This document shows, in pieces, positions 1 to 7,319 of a stretch of DNA of 64,000 bases. The stretch is from assembly GCA_024304885.1 (NCBI GenBank), contig JALJOM010000003.1, positions 2,204,110-2,268,109 on the forward strand, in the 5' to 3' direction. How positions within the stretch are numbered: position 1 is the stretch's first letter; every line of letters begins with the position of its first letter. The position numbers and the translations under genes are program-made. The stretch comes from Beijerinckiaceae bacterium. Its GTDB lineage: Bacteria > Pseudomonadota > Alphaproteobacteria > Rhizobiales > Beijerinckiaceae. Under the pieces are notes generated by a model. That model did not search any database and was not told the origin of the DNA. It was given only the letters and a program-made list of their open reading frames with translations.

Positions 1-1148
1 AGTTCACAGGGCGCATCTGCCCGGCGCCCTGCGAGGCCTCCTGCACGCTGAACCTCGGCGACGCTCCGGTGACGATCAAGACGATCGAATGCGCGATCGT
101 CGATCGCGCCTTTGCCCGGGACTGGATCAGGCCGGAACCGCCGACGACGAAGACCGGCAAGAAGGTCGCCGTGGTGGGTTCGGGCCCGGCCGGCCTCGCA
201 GCGGCCCAGCAGCTCGCGCGTGCCGGCCATGACGTCCATGTCTTCGAAAAGCATGCCAAGCCCGGCGGATTGCTCCGCTACGGCATTCCCGACTTCAAGA
301 TGGAGAAGCATCTCATCGACCGGCGCATCGGCCAGATGCAGGCCGAGGGCGTGCGGTTCCATACCAATGTCCACGTGGGCGTCGACCTCGACGCGGCGGC
401 TCTCGTCGCCGACTACGACGCGATCGTGCTCGCGGGCGGCGCCGAGAAGCCGCGCGATCTTCCGGTGCCGGGCCGCGATCTCGCCGGCGTGCATTTCGCG
501 ATGGATTATCTGCCGCAGCAGAACCGGCGCGTCAGCAAGGAGCCGATCCACAGCAATGAGCCGATCCTCGCCGGGGGCAAGCATGTGGTCGTGATCGGCG
601 GCGGCGATACGGGCTCCGACTGCATCGGCACGTCGATTCGCCAAGGCGCCCTCTCGGTGACACAGCTCGAGATCCTGCAGCGTCCTCCGGACAAGGAGGA
701 CAAGCTCCGAGTCTGGCCGGACTGGCCCTTGAAGTTCCGGACTTCGTCGTCGCAGGAGGAAGGGGCAAGGCGGGAATTCGCCGTGCTCACCAAGGAGCTG
801 CGCGGCAAGGACGGCGCGGTCAAGAAGCTCGTCTGCGTGCGGCTCGATTCCAACCTGAAGGAAATTCCCGGTAGCACTTTCGAGATCGAGGCCGATCTCG
901 TCCTGCTCGCCATGGGCTTCGTGTCGCCCGTTCACGAGGGCCTGTTGCAAGGGCTCGGCGTCGCCTTCGATCCGCGCGGCAATGTTCTCGCGGACACCAA
1001 TTCCTACAAGACCTCGGTTGCGAAGGTCTTCGCCTGCGGCGACATGCGGCGCGGACAATCCCTCGTCGTGTGGGCGATCCGCGAGGGTCGGCAAGCGGCG
1101 CAGGCCGTGGACACGTTCCTGATGGGGTCGAGCCTCCTGCCCCGCTAG
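1..1148 (+). CDS. gltD: glutamate synthase small subunit (5'-truncated by window edge)
   Basis: NADPH-dependent glutamate synthase beta chain, which passes electrons from NADPH through FAD and Fe-S centres to the large subunit for glutamine-to-glutamate conversion. The reading frame is already open at base 3 and reads through a cysteine cluster (CPAPCEASC, bases about 18-44) that ligates a 4Fe-4S centre, so the visible GTG at 69 is internal. Next come the FAD-binding dinucleotide fold ([13 protein letters not shown]), the NADPH fold ([11 protein letters not shown]) and the C-terminal FAD motif ([14 protein letters not shown]). About 380 residues are visible of a usual 470-480. The large subunit would be expected to the left, outside the window. 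Confidence 0.95.
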   Translation, partial: FTGRICPAPCEASCTLNLGDAPVTIKTIECAIVDRAFARDWIRPEPPTTKTGKKVAVVGSGPAGLAAAQQLARAGHDVHVFEKHAKPGGLLRYGIPDFKMEKHLIDRRIGQMQAEGVRFHTNVHVGVDLDAAALVADYDAIVLAGGAEKPRDLPVPGRDLAGVHFAMDYLPQQNRRVSKEPIHSNEPILAGGKHVVVIGGGDTGSDCIGTSIRQGALSVTQLEILQRPPDKEDKLRVWPDWPLKFRTSSSQEEGARREFAVLTKELRGKDGAVKKLVCVRLDSNLKEIPGSTFEIEADLVLLAMGFVSPVHEGLLQGLGVAFDPRGNVLADTNSYKTSVAKVFACGDMRRGQSLVVWAIREGRQAAQAVDTFLMGSSLLPR

Positions 1149-1163
1149 GATGGGGATGCCCGG

Positions 1164-1243
1164 CTAGTATCCGCCGCCTTTGAAGCGTGAGCCCCGAAGT
1201 GAAGCGCGCTTCAAAGGCGAAGAAGCGGATGCGGCGATACTAC
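1164..1243. repeat. interspersed palindromic repeat, family 2, copy 1
   Basis: An 80 bp element between the convergent ends of gltD and the deacetylase gene. It carries an inverted repeat with arms CGCCTTTGAAGCG and CGCTTCAAAGGCG. A clearly related copy lies at 44302-44377, also starting at a gene's stop region. It overlaps the deacetylase stop codon. The stem could also end transcription from both sides, but there is no T-tract. Confidence 0.7.
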
Positions 1244-2244
1244 GGCGCCGCGGTGATCGGCCGGAACGGTCGGGGCAGATTGCCCTCCTCGAGCATCCTC
1301 GAGAAGCGGGCGAGGCCGGCGGGCTCGTTGCCGTTCGGGTGGACGAGCAGGATCGTGCCGGGACGCAACGGCCGCCCGAAGGCGAGCCAGCCGTCCGCGC
1401 CGAGCGCGACGAGATGGTGCCGGCGCACGGCCTCGATCAGCGCCGGATCGGAGACGAGGCCTGGAAACCGAAAGAAGACCGAGGGCGTCGCCCCGTTGGC
1501 GACGAGCAGCCGCTCAGTGTCGAGAATTTCGGCGTCGATATCCACACTGGGCATCAGGAGAAAATTGGTCGCCGGCGTGCGGCCCGGCGCATAAGGGTGA
1601 TGGTAGGAATGGTTGACCCAGGTGATGTCGAGCGTGCCGTTTCGCGCTTGGTCCTGGAGCCACCGGAAATCGGCGCCGTGCCTTTCGAGCCACGATCCGG
1701 AGATCGCCAGCGCCACCGGCGTGCGCGGCCCGAGGCGCACGAGGATCTCGAGAAAGTCTCGGTCGAGCGGCTTGCGGCTCGGGCAGAGATCGCCGGTGAT
1801 GAAGGAGCCGTCGGTCGAGCCGTGCGCGATCCCGGCATTGGACTGAGCTCGTGAGCCTAAGAGAACCGGACGGCCGTCGGTGTGGATCGCGCGCAGGAAT
1901 CTCGTGTCCGTTTGCGATTCGTCGTCGGTATCGGCGCAAGTCCAGCAGCGCTCGTGCTCGAGGCTCGTCGCCAGCGTGGCAGTGTCGACGGTGAGGAGCA
2001 GGCGCTCGCCGCCGACGCTCGTGCGCCGGATCGCGAGCCGTGCCTCGCCGAGGGCGTTGCTGCAGAGCCGGAAGATCGGCTGGTAGTCTTGTGCGCGCCC
2101 GAGCGGGGCCGGACGGGCACCGGTCGCTTCCACGCGAGCCGGCGACCGGCACGAGTCGTCCTGCGCGCGAGCCGCGCCGGGAGGGATGGCGAAGACGGCC
2201 GCGATGACGCATGCTGCCAGAGCCAAGGCCGCGATTGTCCTCAT
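1240..2244 (-). CDS. exported polysaccharide deacetylase-like protein
   Basis: Probably a carbohydrate esterase family 4 (NodB fold) protein acting in the periplasm on an envelope polysaccharide. The chosen ATG at 2244 opens directly into a signal peptide (MRTIAALALAACVIAAVFA, then an alanine-rich cleavage region). Later come a DG-type motif (STDGSF), the His motif NHSYHHP that resembles the metal-binding HSxxH, and RFPG, the usual third CE4 motif. The classical TFDDG sequence is not fully kept, so activity is uncertain. Upstream in-frame ATGs at 2256 and 2289 would add a short leader before the signal peptide. The start nearly touches the start of the divergent GNAT gene, leaving no room for separate promoters between them. 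Confidence 0.7.
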   Translation of the reverse strand: MRTIAALALAACVIAAVFAIPPGAARAQDDSCRSPARVEATGARPAPLGRAQDYQPIFRLCSNALGEARLAIRRTSVGGERLLLTVDTATLATSLEHERCWTCADTDDESQTDTRFLRAIHTDGRPVLLGSRAQSNAGIAHGSTDGSFITGDLCPSRKPLDRDFLEILVRLGPRTPVALAISGSWLERHGADFRWLQDQARNGTLDITWVNHSYHHPYAPGRTPATNFLLMPSVDIDAEILDTERLLVANGATPSVFFRFPGLVSDPALIEAVRRHHLVALGADGWLAFGRPLRPGTILLVHPNGNEPAGLARFSRMLEEGNLPRPFRPITAAP

Positions 2245-2254
2245 GCCCGAGATC

Positions 2255-2734
2255 ATGACCGAGAAACCCAATGCTGAAAAGCTGAGCATTTTCGTCTGCC
2301 GGGTGGCCGACGAGAAAGCATCCGCGCAGGTCTCGGACTCGCTCGGGGCCGAGGTCGCGGCGCGATTTGGCCCGCGGAACGAGCGGCCGCTCTCGATTCA
2401 TGCCTATGACGGCGATCTCCTCGTCGGCGGGCTCGAGGGCTGCACGCATTGGCGTTGGGGCTACATTCGTCAATTGTGGGTCGAGACACACTGGCGGAGC
2501 CATGGGCTCGGGCGCCGGCTATTGTGGGAAGCCGAAGCGGAAGCCCATGTACGAGATTGCCTCGGTCTCTATCTCGATACGTTCGATTCCGAGGCGGAAA
2601 GATTCTACGAGTCCTGTGGATTTCAGCGGTTCGGCCGGATCGACGATTTTCCTCCCGGCCACACGCGACGATTTTTCTACAAGAGGCTGGTTCGAAGCGG
2701 CAACTCGACTGTGGGCTTGCGCTCGCCGCAATAG
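2255..2734 (+). CDS. GNAT family N-acetyltransferase
   Basis: About 159 residues with the GNAT layout: motif A-like stretch (LWVETHWRSHGLGRRLL) binding the acetyl-CoA pyrophosphate, then LYLDTFDSEAERFYESCGF, the motif B segment typical of small GNATs. The substrate cannot be told. The start is uncertain: ATGs at 2186, 2204, 2243 and 2255 are in frame, and the first ones overlap the divergent deacetylase signal peptide. ATG 2255 is chosen as the least overlapping, although no good ribosome binding site is seen. Confidence 0.75.
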   Translation: MTEKPNAEKLSIFVCRVADEKASAQVSDSLGAEVAARFGPRNERPLSIHAYDGDLLVGGLEGCTHWRWGYIRQLWVETHWRSHGLGRRLLWEAEAEAHVRDCLGLYLDTFDSEAERFYESCGFQRFGRIDDFPPGHTRRFFYKRLVRSGNSTVGLRSPQ

Positions 2735-2990
2735 TGCAGCCGGTTCGGCGAATTCGCTCCGAGCCGGGACGGATTCGGCGCTGCCACGCCGACGCCGGCC
2801 GACGAATTTTTTACTTGCGCGTGCATCGGCCCGAAAAGCTGCTATACTGAATAAAAGCGGCATTCACGAGAATAGCGCTCCATTCGAGCGTGTTCCGGTC
2901 CTTCCGCACAGCTCTCTATCTTTGCAGTCGCGCAGGCGCGGGCCCGGCGGCGCTCGTCGGATTCGAGCCACCCTCGATCGGGCCAAGATC

Positions 2991-3833
2991 ATGCTGATCC
3001 GGTTCGGCTACGAGCTCACCTTCGAGTATCCACAGCCGACCTTGACGAGGTGCCTTCTCGACGCGCATGCGGAGTGCGCGCCGAGACTCTGCTACGAGTC
3101 CCCGCTCGTCGCGTCCCCACCGGTGCCGACCACGCCTTTCCTCGACGTCTTCGGCAATCGCGGAACGAGCTTCGTCGCCCCGGCCGGGTTCCTCACGCTT
3201 TCGCGTGATTGCATTCTCGAAAGCGACGGCCTGCCCGAGCCCGAGGACTCGGAGGCGCAGGAAGTGCCGCTCCAAGACCTGCCGAGCGAGGTCTTCACCT
3301 TCGTCGCCGGCAGCCGCTATTGCGAGACCGACATTCTCGCCGGCATCGCCTGGTCGCTCTTCGGCACGACCCCGCGCGGCTGGAAGCGGGTTGCGGCGAT
3401 CTGCGACTTCGTCCACCGCCACATGAGCTTCGGCTACGCCCATGCCCGCGCGACGCGCACCGCCGCCGAGGCCTTCACCGAGCGCGTCGGCGTCTGCCGC
3501 GATTTCGCCCATCTCGCGGTGACCTTCTGCCGCTGCATGAACATTCCGGCACGCTACGTGAACGGCTTCCTGCCCGAGATCGGCGTGCCGCCGTCGGGAC
3601 TGCCCCGCGACTACAATGCCTGGTTCGAGGCCTATCTCGCCGGGCGTTGGCACACGTTCGACGCGCGCCACGACCGCCCACGAATCGGCAGGATCGCCGT
3701 CGCCCGCGGCCGTGACGCGACCGATGTAGCACTCGTGACGTCGTTCGGTCCCCATGCCCTGCGGGCGTTCAGGGTCTGGACCGACGAGGTCGATGCGAGC
3801 GTCCTCGACCTGCTGACACGGCGGAGTGCCTGA
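2991..3833 (+). CDS. transglutaminase-like cysteine protease-fold protein
   Basis: A 280-residue protein of the bacterial transglutaminase-like family. The N-terminal half matches the beta-strand domain usual in this family (MLIRFGYELTFEYPQPT). The catalytic Cys lies in RVGVCRDFAHLA, the His in WHTFDARHD, and the Asp follows it, so the triad looks complete. The frame is open upstream to 2367, but the protein family starts at ATG 2991. The substrate is unknown; relatives are often found near peptide-modifying or proteolytic genes, and nothing here points to a partner. It is the last gene before the integrated element. Confidence 0.85.
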   Translation: MLIRFGYELTFEYPQPTLTRCLLDAHAECAPRLCYESPLVASPPVPTTPFLDVFGNRGTSFVAPAGFLTLSRDCILESDGLPEPEDSEAQEVPLQDLPSEVFTFVAGSRYCETDILAGIAWSLFGTTPRGWKRVAAICDFVHRHMSFGYAHARATRTAAEAFTERVGVCRDFAHLAVTFCRCMNIPARYVNGFLPEIGVPPSGLPRDYNAWFEAYLAGRWHTFDARHDRPRIGRIAVARGRDATDVALVTSFGPHALRAFRVWTDEVDASVLDLLTRRSA

Positions 3834-3846
3834 GCGGCGGCGGTCC

Positions 3847-3860
3847 TGGTGGAGCTGAGG
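3847..3860 (+). repeat. left attachment site (att core)
   Basis: TGGTGGAGCTGAGG, identical to the last 14 bases (read on the minus strand) of the intact tRNA-Ala at 16542-16617. Identity stops at once on both sides (3846 C against 16541 T; 3861 T against 16556 G), so this is the full visible core. It marks the old chromosomal tRNA 3' end displaced by integration. Confidence 0.85.
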
Positions 3861-3978
3861 TCCACCAAATTACGATGCGTATCTGTTCATAAGTGTTCGT
3901 TTCTCCCCTTGTGAAATCAGCATATTGCTGGACAAGCCGTTTATAACTGTTCATATCTGTTTGCCCGAAGCCGCGTCC

Positions 3979-4002
3979 GATTTGTGGACTGATTTGTGGA
4001 CT
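3979..4002 (+). promoter_or_regulatory. tandem candidate integrase arm-type sites, left end
   Basis: Two back-to-back copies of GATTTGTGGACT (3979-3990 and 3991-4002), between the left att core and the integrase start. The 11-mer GATTTGTGGAC recurs in the same orientation just inside the right end at 16487-16497. Sites shared by both ends of a tyrosine-recombinase element and lying outside the core are typical of arm binding; that role is inferred. Confidence 0.5.
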
Positions 4003-4033
4003 GCGCGGGTTCGGTGGAGAAAAACGGCGGCTT

Positions 4034-5227
4034 ATGAAAGTCAAAGGGTTGACCGCAAGAGCTGTCGAGACGGCGAAACCTGGCAAATATTGCGACGGGC
4101 GGGGGCTCTGGCTCGTGGTCTCCGAGACCCGAGCAAGGAAGTGGGTCTATCGGTTCTCACTGGCCGGCAAGCCTCACGAGATGGGGCTCGGCGCCTATCC
4201 CGACACGAGCCTCGCTGATGCCCGCGAGAAAGCGACGGATGCGCGACGAGCCGTCAAGGACGGTCGAAACCCGATCGAGGCCCGGCAAGCCGAGAAGGTC
4301 GTCTCGGCAGCGCGCAAGACCTTCGGCGAGGTCGCGCTGGCCTATGTCGCGGCGCACGAATCGAGCTGGCGCAACGAGAAGCATCGATGGCAGTGGCGCC
4401 ACTCGCTCGAAACCTATTGCAAGGCGATATGGGGCTTGCCGATCGACGAGGTGACGACCGAGCACGTGCTCGCCGTCCTGCAACCGATATGGCTCACGGT
4501 GCCGGAGACCGCTTCCCGCCTTCGCGGCCGGCTTGAAAGCATCCTAGACGCGGGGAAGGCGCAAGAGCTTCGCTCCGGCGAGAACCCGGCACGCTGGCGT
4601 GCCCATCTCGACCACCTTCTCGCCAGGCGGCAGAAGCTCACACGCGGGCATCAAAAGGCCCTACCCTATTCCGAGGCCCCGAGCTTCGTTGCCGAGCTGC
4701 GCAAGCGCCAAGGCATGGCCGCGCGAGCCCTCGAATTCGTCATCCTGACTGCCGCGCGAAGCGGCGAGGCGCGACTCGCAACATGGGCAGAGATTGACCT
4801 CGGGGCAGCGGTCTGGACCGTGCCGGCGGCGCGCATGAAGGCCAGCCGCGAGCATCGTGTCCCGCTCGTCGATCGGGCAATCGAGATCCTACGGGAGGTC
4901 GAGCCGCTCGCATCCGGGCCGGACTCGCTCGTCTTTCCAGGGACGCGAGGCAAGGCGTTGTCCGACATGACGCTCGCGGCAGTGCTTCGCCGCATGAAAG
5001 TCGAGGCGGTTCCGCATGGGTTCCGATCGAGCTTCCGGGACTGGGCCGGCGACGAGACGAGCTTCCCGCGGGAGGTCGCGGAAGCCGCGCTGGCGCATAT
5101 TGCCGGCGACGAGACCGAACGGGCCTATCGCAGATCCGACGCCTTGGAGAAGCGCCGCGAGCTCATGGCGGCGTGGACTGACTTCCTAGACCGTCGAGAG
5201 GCGAAGGTTGTGAAGCTGCGGCGGTGA
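4034..5227 (+). CDS. int: tyrosine site-specific integrase, P4-like
   Basis: A 397-residue integrase of the DUF4102/P4 type that recombines the tRNA-Ala att site. The N-terminal arm-binding domain is plain (KGLTARAVETAKPGKYCDGRGL), followed by a core-binding region and the catalytic domain with Arg242 (TAARSGEAR), His328-Arg331 (HGFR), His355 (LAHIAG) and Tyr365 (AYRRSD). All catalytic positions are present, so it should be active. It sits 170 bp inside the left att copy, at the end away from the intact tRNA, which is less common than the tRNA-proximal layout. Repeated TGTTCATA-like words around 3888-3950 and GATTTGTGGACT copies upstream may bind the integrase or a regulator. Confidence 0.95.
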   Translation: MKVKGLTARAVETAKPGKYCDGRGLWLVVSETRARKWVYRFSLAGKPHEMGLGAYPDTSLADAREKATDARRAVKDGRNPIEARQAEKVVSAARKTFGEVALAYVAAHESSWRNEKHRWQWRHSLETYCKAIWGLPIDEVTTEHVLAVLQPIWLTVPETASRLRGRLESILDAGKAQELRSGENPARWRAHLDHLLARRQKLTRGHQKALPYSEAPSFVAELRKRQGMAARALEFVILTAARSGEARLATWAEIDLGAAVWTVPAARMKASREHRVPLVDRAIEILREVEPLASGPDSLVFPGTRGKALSDMTLAAVLRRMKVEAVPHGFRSSFRDWAGDETSFPREVAEAALAHIAGDETERAYRRSDALEKRRELMAAWTDFLDRREAKVVKLRR

Positions 5228-5345
5228 CGCCACACGACAACGCGCGGGGCTAGGCTTTGGCCGGTCGAAAGCCGAGATGCACCGCTCGGTTGCCCCGCGT
5301 CCATCTCCGGTGCGTGTCGGTGCAACACGTGGAGCAAAAAACGAA

Positions 5346-5389
5346 GGCGCCGATCGGCGCCGCATCTCGCGCTGAGCGAGACGCGAGAT
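5346..5389. other. two inverted repeats downstream of the integrase
   Basis: A perfect 16 bp palindrome, GGCGCCGATCGGCGCC (5346-5361), is followed by a stem with arms ATCTCGCG and CGCGAGAT (5364-5389). They lie between int and the next gene and suggest a transcript end or an operator. There is no T-tract. The 197 bases between int and the ATG at 5425 seem otherwise non-coding. Confidence 0.45.
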
Positions 5390-5424
5390 ACGTGCGACCT
5401 CCATCGGTTGCCGTGTTCGGCATA

Positions 5425-6024
5425 ATGCAGGTCGGCGAGGCCCTGGACTGCGAGCCGCCAAGGTGGCGGGCGATTCGCTTCGATGCCGATCTTCTCGGCT
5501 TCCTCACAAAGCTCGAGGCTTTCGCCAAGGAATGGCCCGACGTTGGTCTGCCGACAGCGTTCTGGGAAGCGTCAGCCGTGGAAAGGCACGCCTATGCGGA
5601 CTATCTCGAGCAACGAACCATTGCTCTGATGCGACTCGCTGATGCGCATGGCGTCGATCGCGAGCGCACCCCGCCGGCGCAATGCCTTGAAATCTTGCGG
5701 AACGGTAGCGCGCCGCTCGACGAGCGGGATATGCATCCCGCTTCGAAGGCCGCCGCTCAGAAACACGGCGCGGCCAAAGCCCGCAACGGGAAATCGCAGC
5801 GCGCCGCCCGTAGACAGGCGGACTTGCGTAAAGCGATAGAAGCCGTCGCGAGAGATCGGAACGTGGAGCTGGCTGCAAGCGACGAATTCGCCTTGATGAT
5901 TCGTGATGACATTTGCCGGTACCTCGGGACCGACCCGGACGCCTCGTGGCCTTCCGTCAGCACGATCCGCAAGTGCATTTCATCAATAAAATCGGGCAAG
6001 ACTGATAGTGTTGCCCCCTCGTAG
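5425..6024 (+). CDS. hypothetical element protein
   Basis: A 199-residue soluble protein that I do not recognise. The frame is open from 5257, but that extra stretch covers the palindromes after int, so ATG 5425 is preferred; no clear ribosome binding site is visible. The middle is charged and alanine-rich (KAAAQKHGAAKARNGKSQ), and the C-terminal part (about residues 130-190) is predicted mostly helical. Its last codons run into the first of two tandem dyads at 5994-6046, which may let it or its neighbour be controlled there. Confidence 0.55.
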   Translation: MQVGEALDCEPPRWRAIRFDADLLGFLTKLEAFAKEWPDVGLPTAFWEASAVERHAYADYLEQRTIALMRLADAHGVDRERTPPAQCLEILRNGSAPLDERDMHPASKAAAQKHGAAKARNGKSQRAARRQADLRKAIEAVARDRNVELAASDEFALMIRDDICRYLGTDPDASWPSVSTIRKCISSIKSGKTDSVAPS

Positions 6025-6046
6025 GGCAAGACTGACAGTGTTGCCC
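5994..6046. promoter_or_regulatory. two tandem 23 bp dyads (operators or attenuator stems)
   Basis: Copies at 5994-6016 and 6024-6046 differ at one base. Each has outer arms GGGCAA/TTGCCC and inner arms ACT/AGT around a 3-base centre. The copies are 30 bp apart start to start, about three helical turns. They precede the small HTH gene at 6117, so binding by a dimeric regulator is likely. As RNA they would form two equal hairpins without a T-tract. Confidence 0.6.
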
Positions 6047-6116
6047 GATTAGTTTGTAGACACGCTCCGTTTCGTGCATATTTTTGTGTGCAACCTTCCA
6101 TAAACGAGGTTGCACA

Positions 6117-6323
6117 ATGCAGACTTTGCCGCATGACCAGCGCGCCGCGCTACCCATCGATCCGGCTGCAGATTACATCGGCGTCAAGCGCTCCACGATC
6201 TACAAATTCGTCCGCGAGGGCCGCGTCCGAGACATCAAGATTCTCGGGCGGCGCGTGGTTTTGCGGGAAGACCTCGACCGCATTTTGCGGGAGTCCGAGA
6301 AGCCGCTCGGGGGCGTCAAATGA
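6117..6323 (+). CDS. small helix-turn-helix protein (excisionase/AlpA-like)
   Basis: A 68-residue protein with the MerR/excisionase-type HTH_17 pattern: PIDPAADYIGVKRSTIYKFV (recognition helix) followed by a wing (GRRVVLREDLDRIL). Such proteins act as directionality factors or regulators in integrated elements. ATG 6117 is chosen because GAGG at 6106-6109 is well spaced; an ATG at 6084 is also in frame. It begins a run of tightly coupled genes (ATGA overlaps at 6320, 6598 and 7316), so this is probably the first gene of the replication operon, controlled from the dyads at 5994-6046. Confidence 0.8.
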   Translation: MQTLPHDQRAALPIDPAADYIGVKRSTIYKFVREGRVRDIKILGRRVVLREDLDRILRESEKPLGGVK

Positions 6324-6601
6324 CCGCGCCGCGGCCGGCGCCGCCCCTCGAACGAGAAAGCCCCCCGCGGGAGCAACGCGGGGGGCTTCGAAGATCGTCA
6401 AACGTTGGGGACGCTGACGATCCGATTGATACCACAGCACTCGACGAGCCGCAACAGGTCTACGACGGCCGAAACTATGCCGGCGCGATCCGGCCGGGCC
6501 GGTCCTGTTTTTGCGTCTACGATCCAGCCGATCAACCCCTCGGTTGCTTTTCGACCCCGGCCGAAGCTGTCCGCGTGGTGCTCCGGGGAGGTGCATCATG
6601 A
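6320..6601 (+). CDS. small element protein with a repeated YDG/PLG domain
   Basis: A 93-residue protein overlapping the preceding stop by four bases (ATGA). The first ~30 residues are proline- and arginine-rich and are encoded across a strong hairpin at 6358-6388. The rest (VYDGRNYAGAI, then ADQPLGCFSTPAEA) matches the pattern of two other proteins of this element, at 7041-7319 and 10613-11014. No start codon exists in frame between the hairpin and this domain, so the start at 6320 stands unless a non-standard codon is used. Function unknown. Confidence 0.6.
   Translation: MTAPRPAPPLERESPPREQRGGLRRSSNVGDADDPIDTTALDEPQQVYDGRNYAGAIRPGRSCFCVYDPADQPLGCFSTPAEAVRVVLRGGAS
6358..6388. terminator. 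GC-rich terminator-like hairpin inside a coding region
   Basis: A 12 bp perfect stem, with arms AAGCCCCCCGCG-like at 6358-6369 and its complement at 6377-6388, loop GGAGCAA. It has the shape of an intrinsic terminator but only short T runs flank it (TTC on the + strand, TTTCT on the - strand). It falls within the first codons of the gene at 6320, so it may attenuate expression. Confidence 0.5.
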
Positions 6602-7038
6602 CCATCCCCCGGCGCCGTGGCGGACAGGGGAGCTCCTTTGCAGCCTACCGGCAAGTCCTGACCCCATTCGACAGCCGCGAGGCTCTATCTGTTGCCGCGG
6701 CCGCGAAAATTGCCGGCGTCACTGGCCAGACAATTCGGCGCTGGTGTGACGCCGAAGGAATCGGTCGGCGGCGCGGTGGGATGTGGGTTGTCTCGCGCGT
6801 AGCTCTTTCGATGTTCCTCGCGGGCGATGTCGAGGCTCTCTCCGCCTATCACCGCGGCGATTGCGCGAACGTCCGCGTCCGCGATTATTTCAAGGTCCAG
6901 AAGCTCCCCCGCGACGTGTGGGAAGCCTGGCAGGATCACCATTCTGCTCGGCTTCACAGCGAGAGCCGCGCTCTCGACCTTCCCACCGCATCGACCGAGC
7001 CCGCCGATATCGCGACGCCGCGCCCGAGGCTGCATTAG
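6598..7038 (+). CDS. helix-turn-helix DNA-binding protein
   Basis: A 146-residue protein starting at an ATGA overlap with the previous gene. Residues about 25-75 form a DNA-binding helix-turn-helix (SVAAAAKIAGVTGQTIRRWC) with a wing (RRRGGMWVVSRVALSMFL). The remainder is charged and not recognised. It is likely a regulator or replication accessory protein of the element. A longer in-frame start at 6511 would lie deep inside the preceding gene and is rejected. Confidence 0.7.
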   Translation: MTIPRRRGGQGSSFAAYRQVLTPFDSREALSVAAAAKIAGVTGQTIRRWCDAEGIGRRRGGMWVVSRVALSMFLAGDVEALSAYHRGDCANVRVRDYFKVQKLPRDVWEAWQDHHSARLHSESRALDLPTASTEPADIATPRPRLH

Positions 7039-7040
7039 CC

Positions 7041-7319
7041 ATGATCCGCCGGGGGCTCGTAAAATTAAGGGAGGGGGCGATCTTGAATCCCGAGAATTCG
7101 ACCGAGAGGGGTCGGCAAGCGGTCTATGATGGGCGGCTCGTCATCGGGTGGGTCGAGCGCGAGGGGGCGATCTTCGTCGCGCGCGACCTCGATGATCAGC
7201 CGCTCGGCCGCTTTCCGACCCGGCTCGCCGCGCTGTACGCCGTTTCCGTGTGCGCGCCACGCGATGCTGGCAAGAACAGTGTCGTCAGGGCGCCCCGTCG
7301 CCGGCGAGGTCGCGCATGA
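7041..7319 (+). CDS. small element protein, YDG/PLG domain paralogue
   Basis: A 92-residue protein. The core (VYDGRLVIGWVEREGAIFV, then DDQPLGRFPTRLAALYAV) is similar to the proteins at 6320-6601 and 10613-11014. The start is either ATG 7041, two bases after the previous stop, or TTG 7083, which has a better ribosome binding site (GGGAGG). The C-terminus is very basic (VRAPRRRRGRA), as in nucleic acid-binding proteins. The stop overlaps the vapE start (ATGA), so the two are translationally coupled. Confidence 0.65.
   Translation: MIRRGLVKLREGAILNPENSTERGRQAVYDGRLVIGWVEREGAIFVARDLDDQPLGRFPTRLAALYAVSVCAPRDAGKNSVVRAPRRRRGRA

Noticed and set aside
3834-4033. Short frames between the left att site and the integrase
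   Set aside because: The segment holds att and arm-like sites and the integrase promoter; no frame has coding character.
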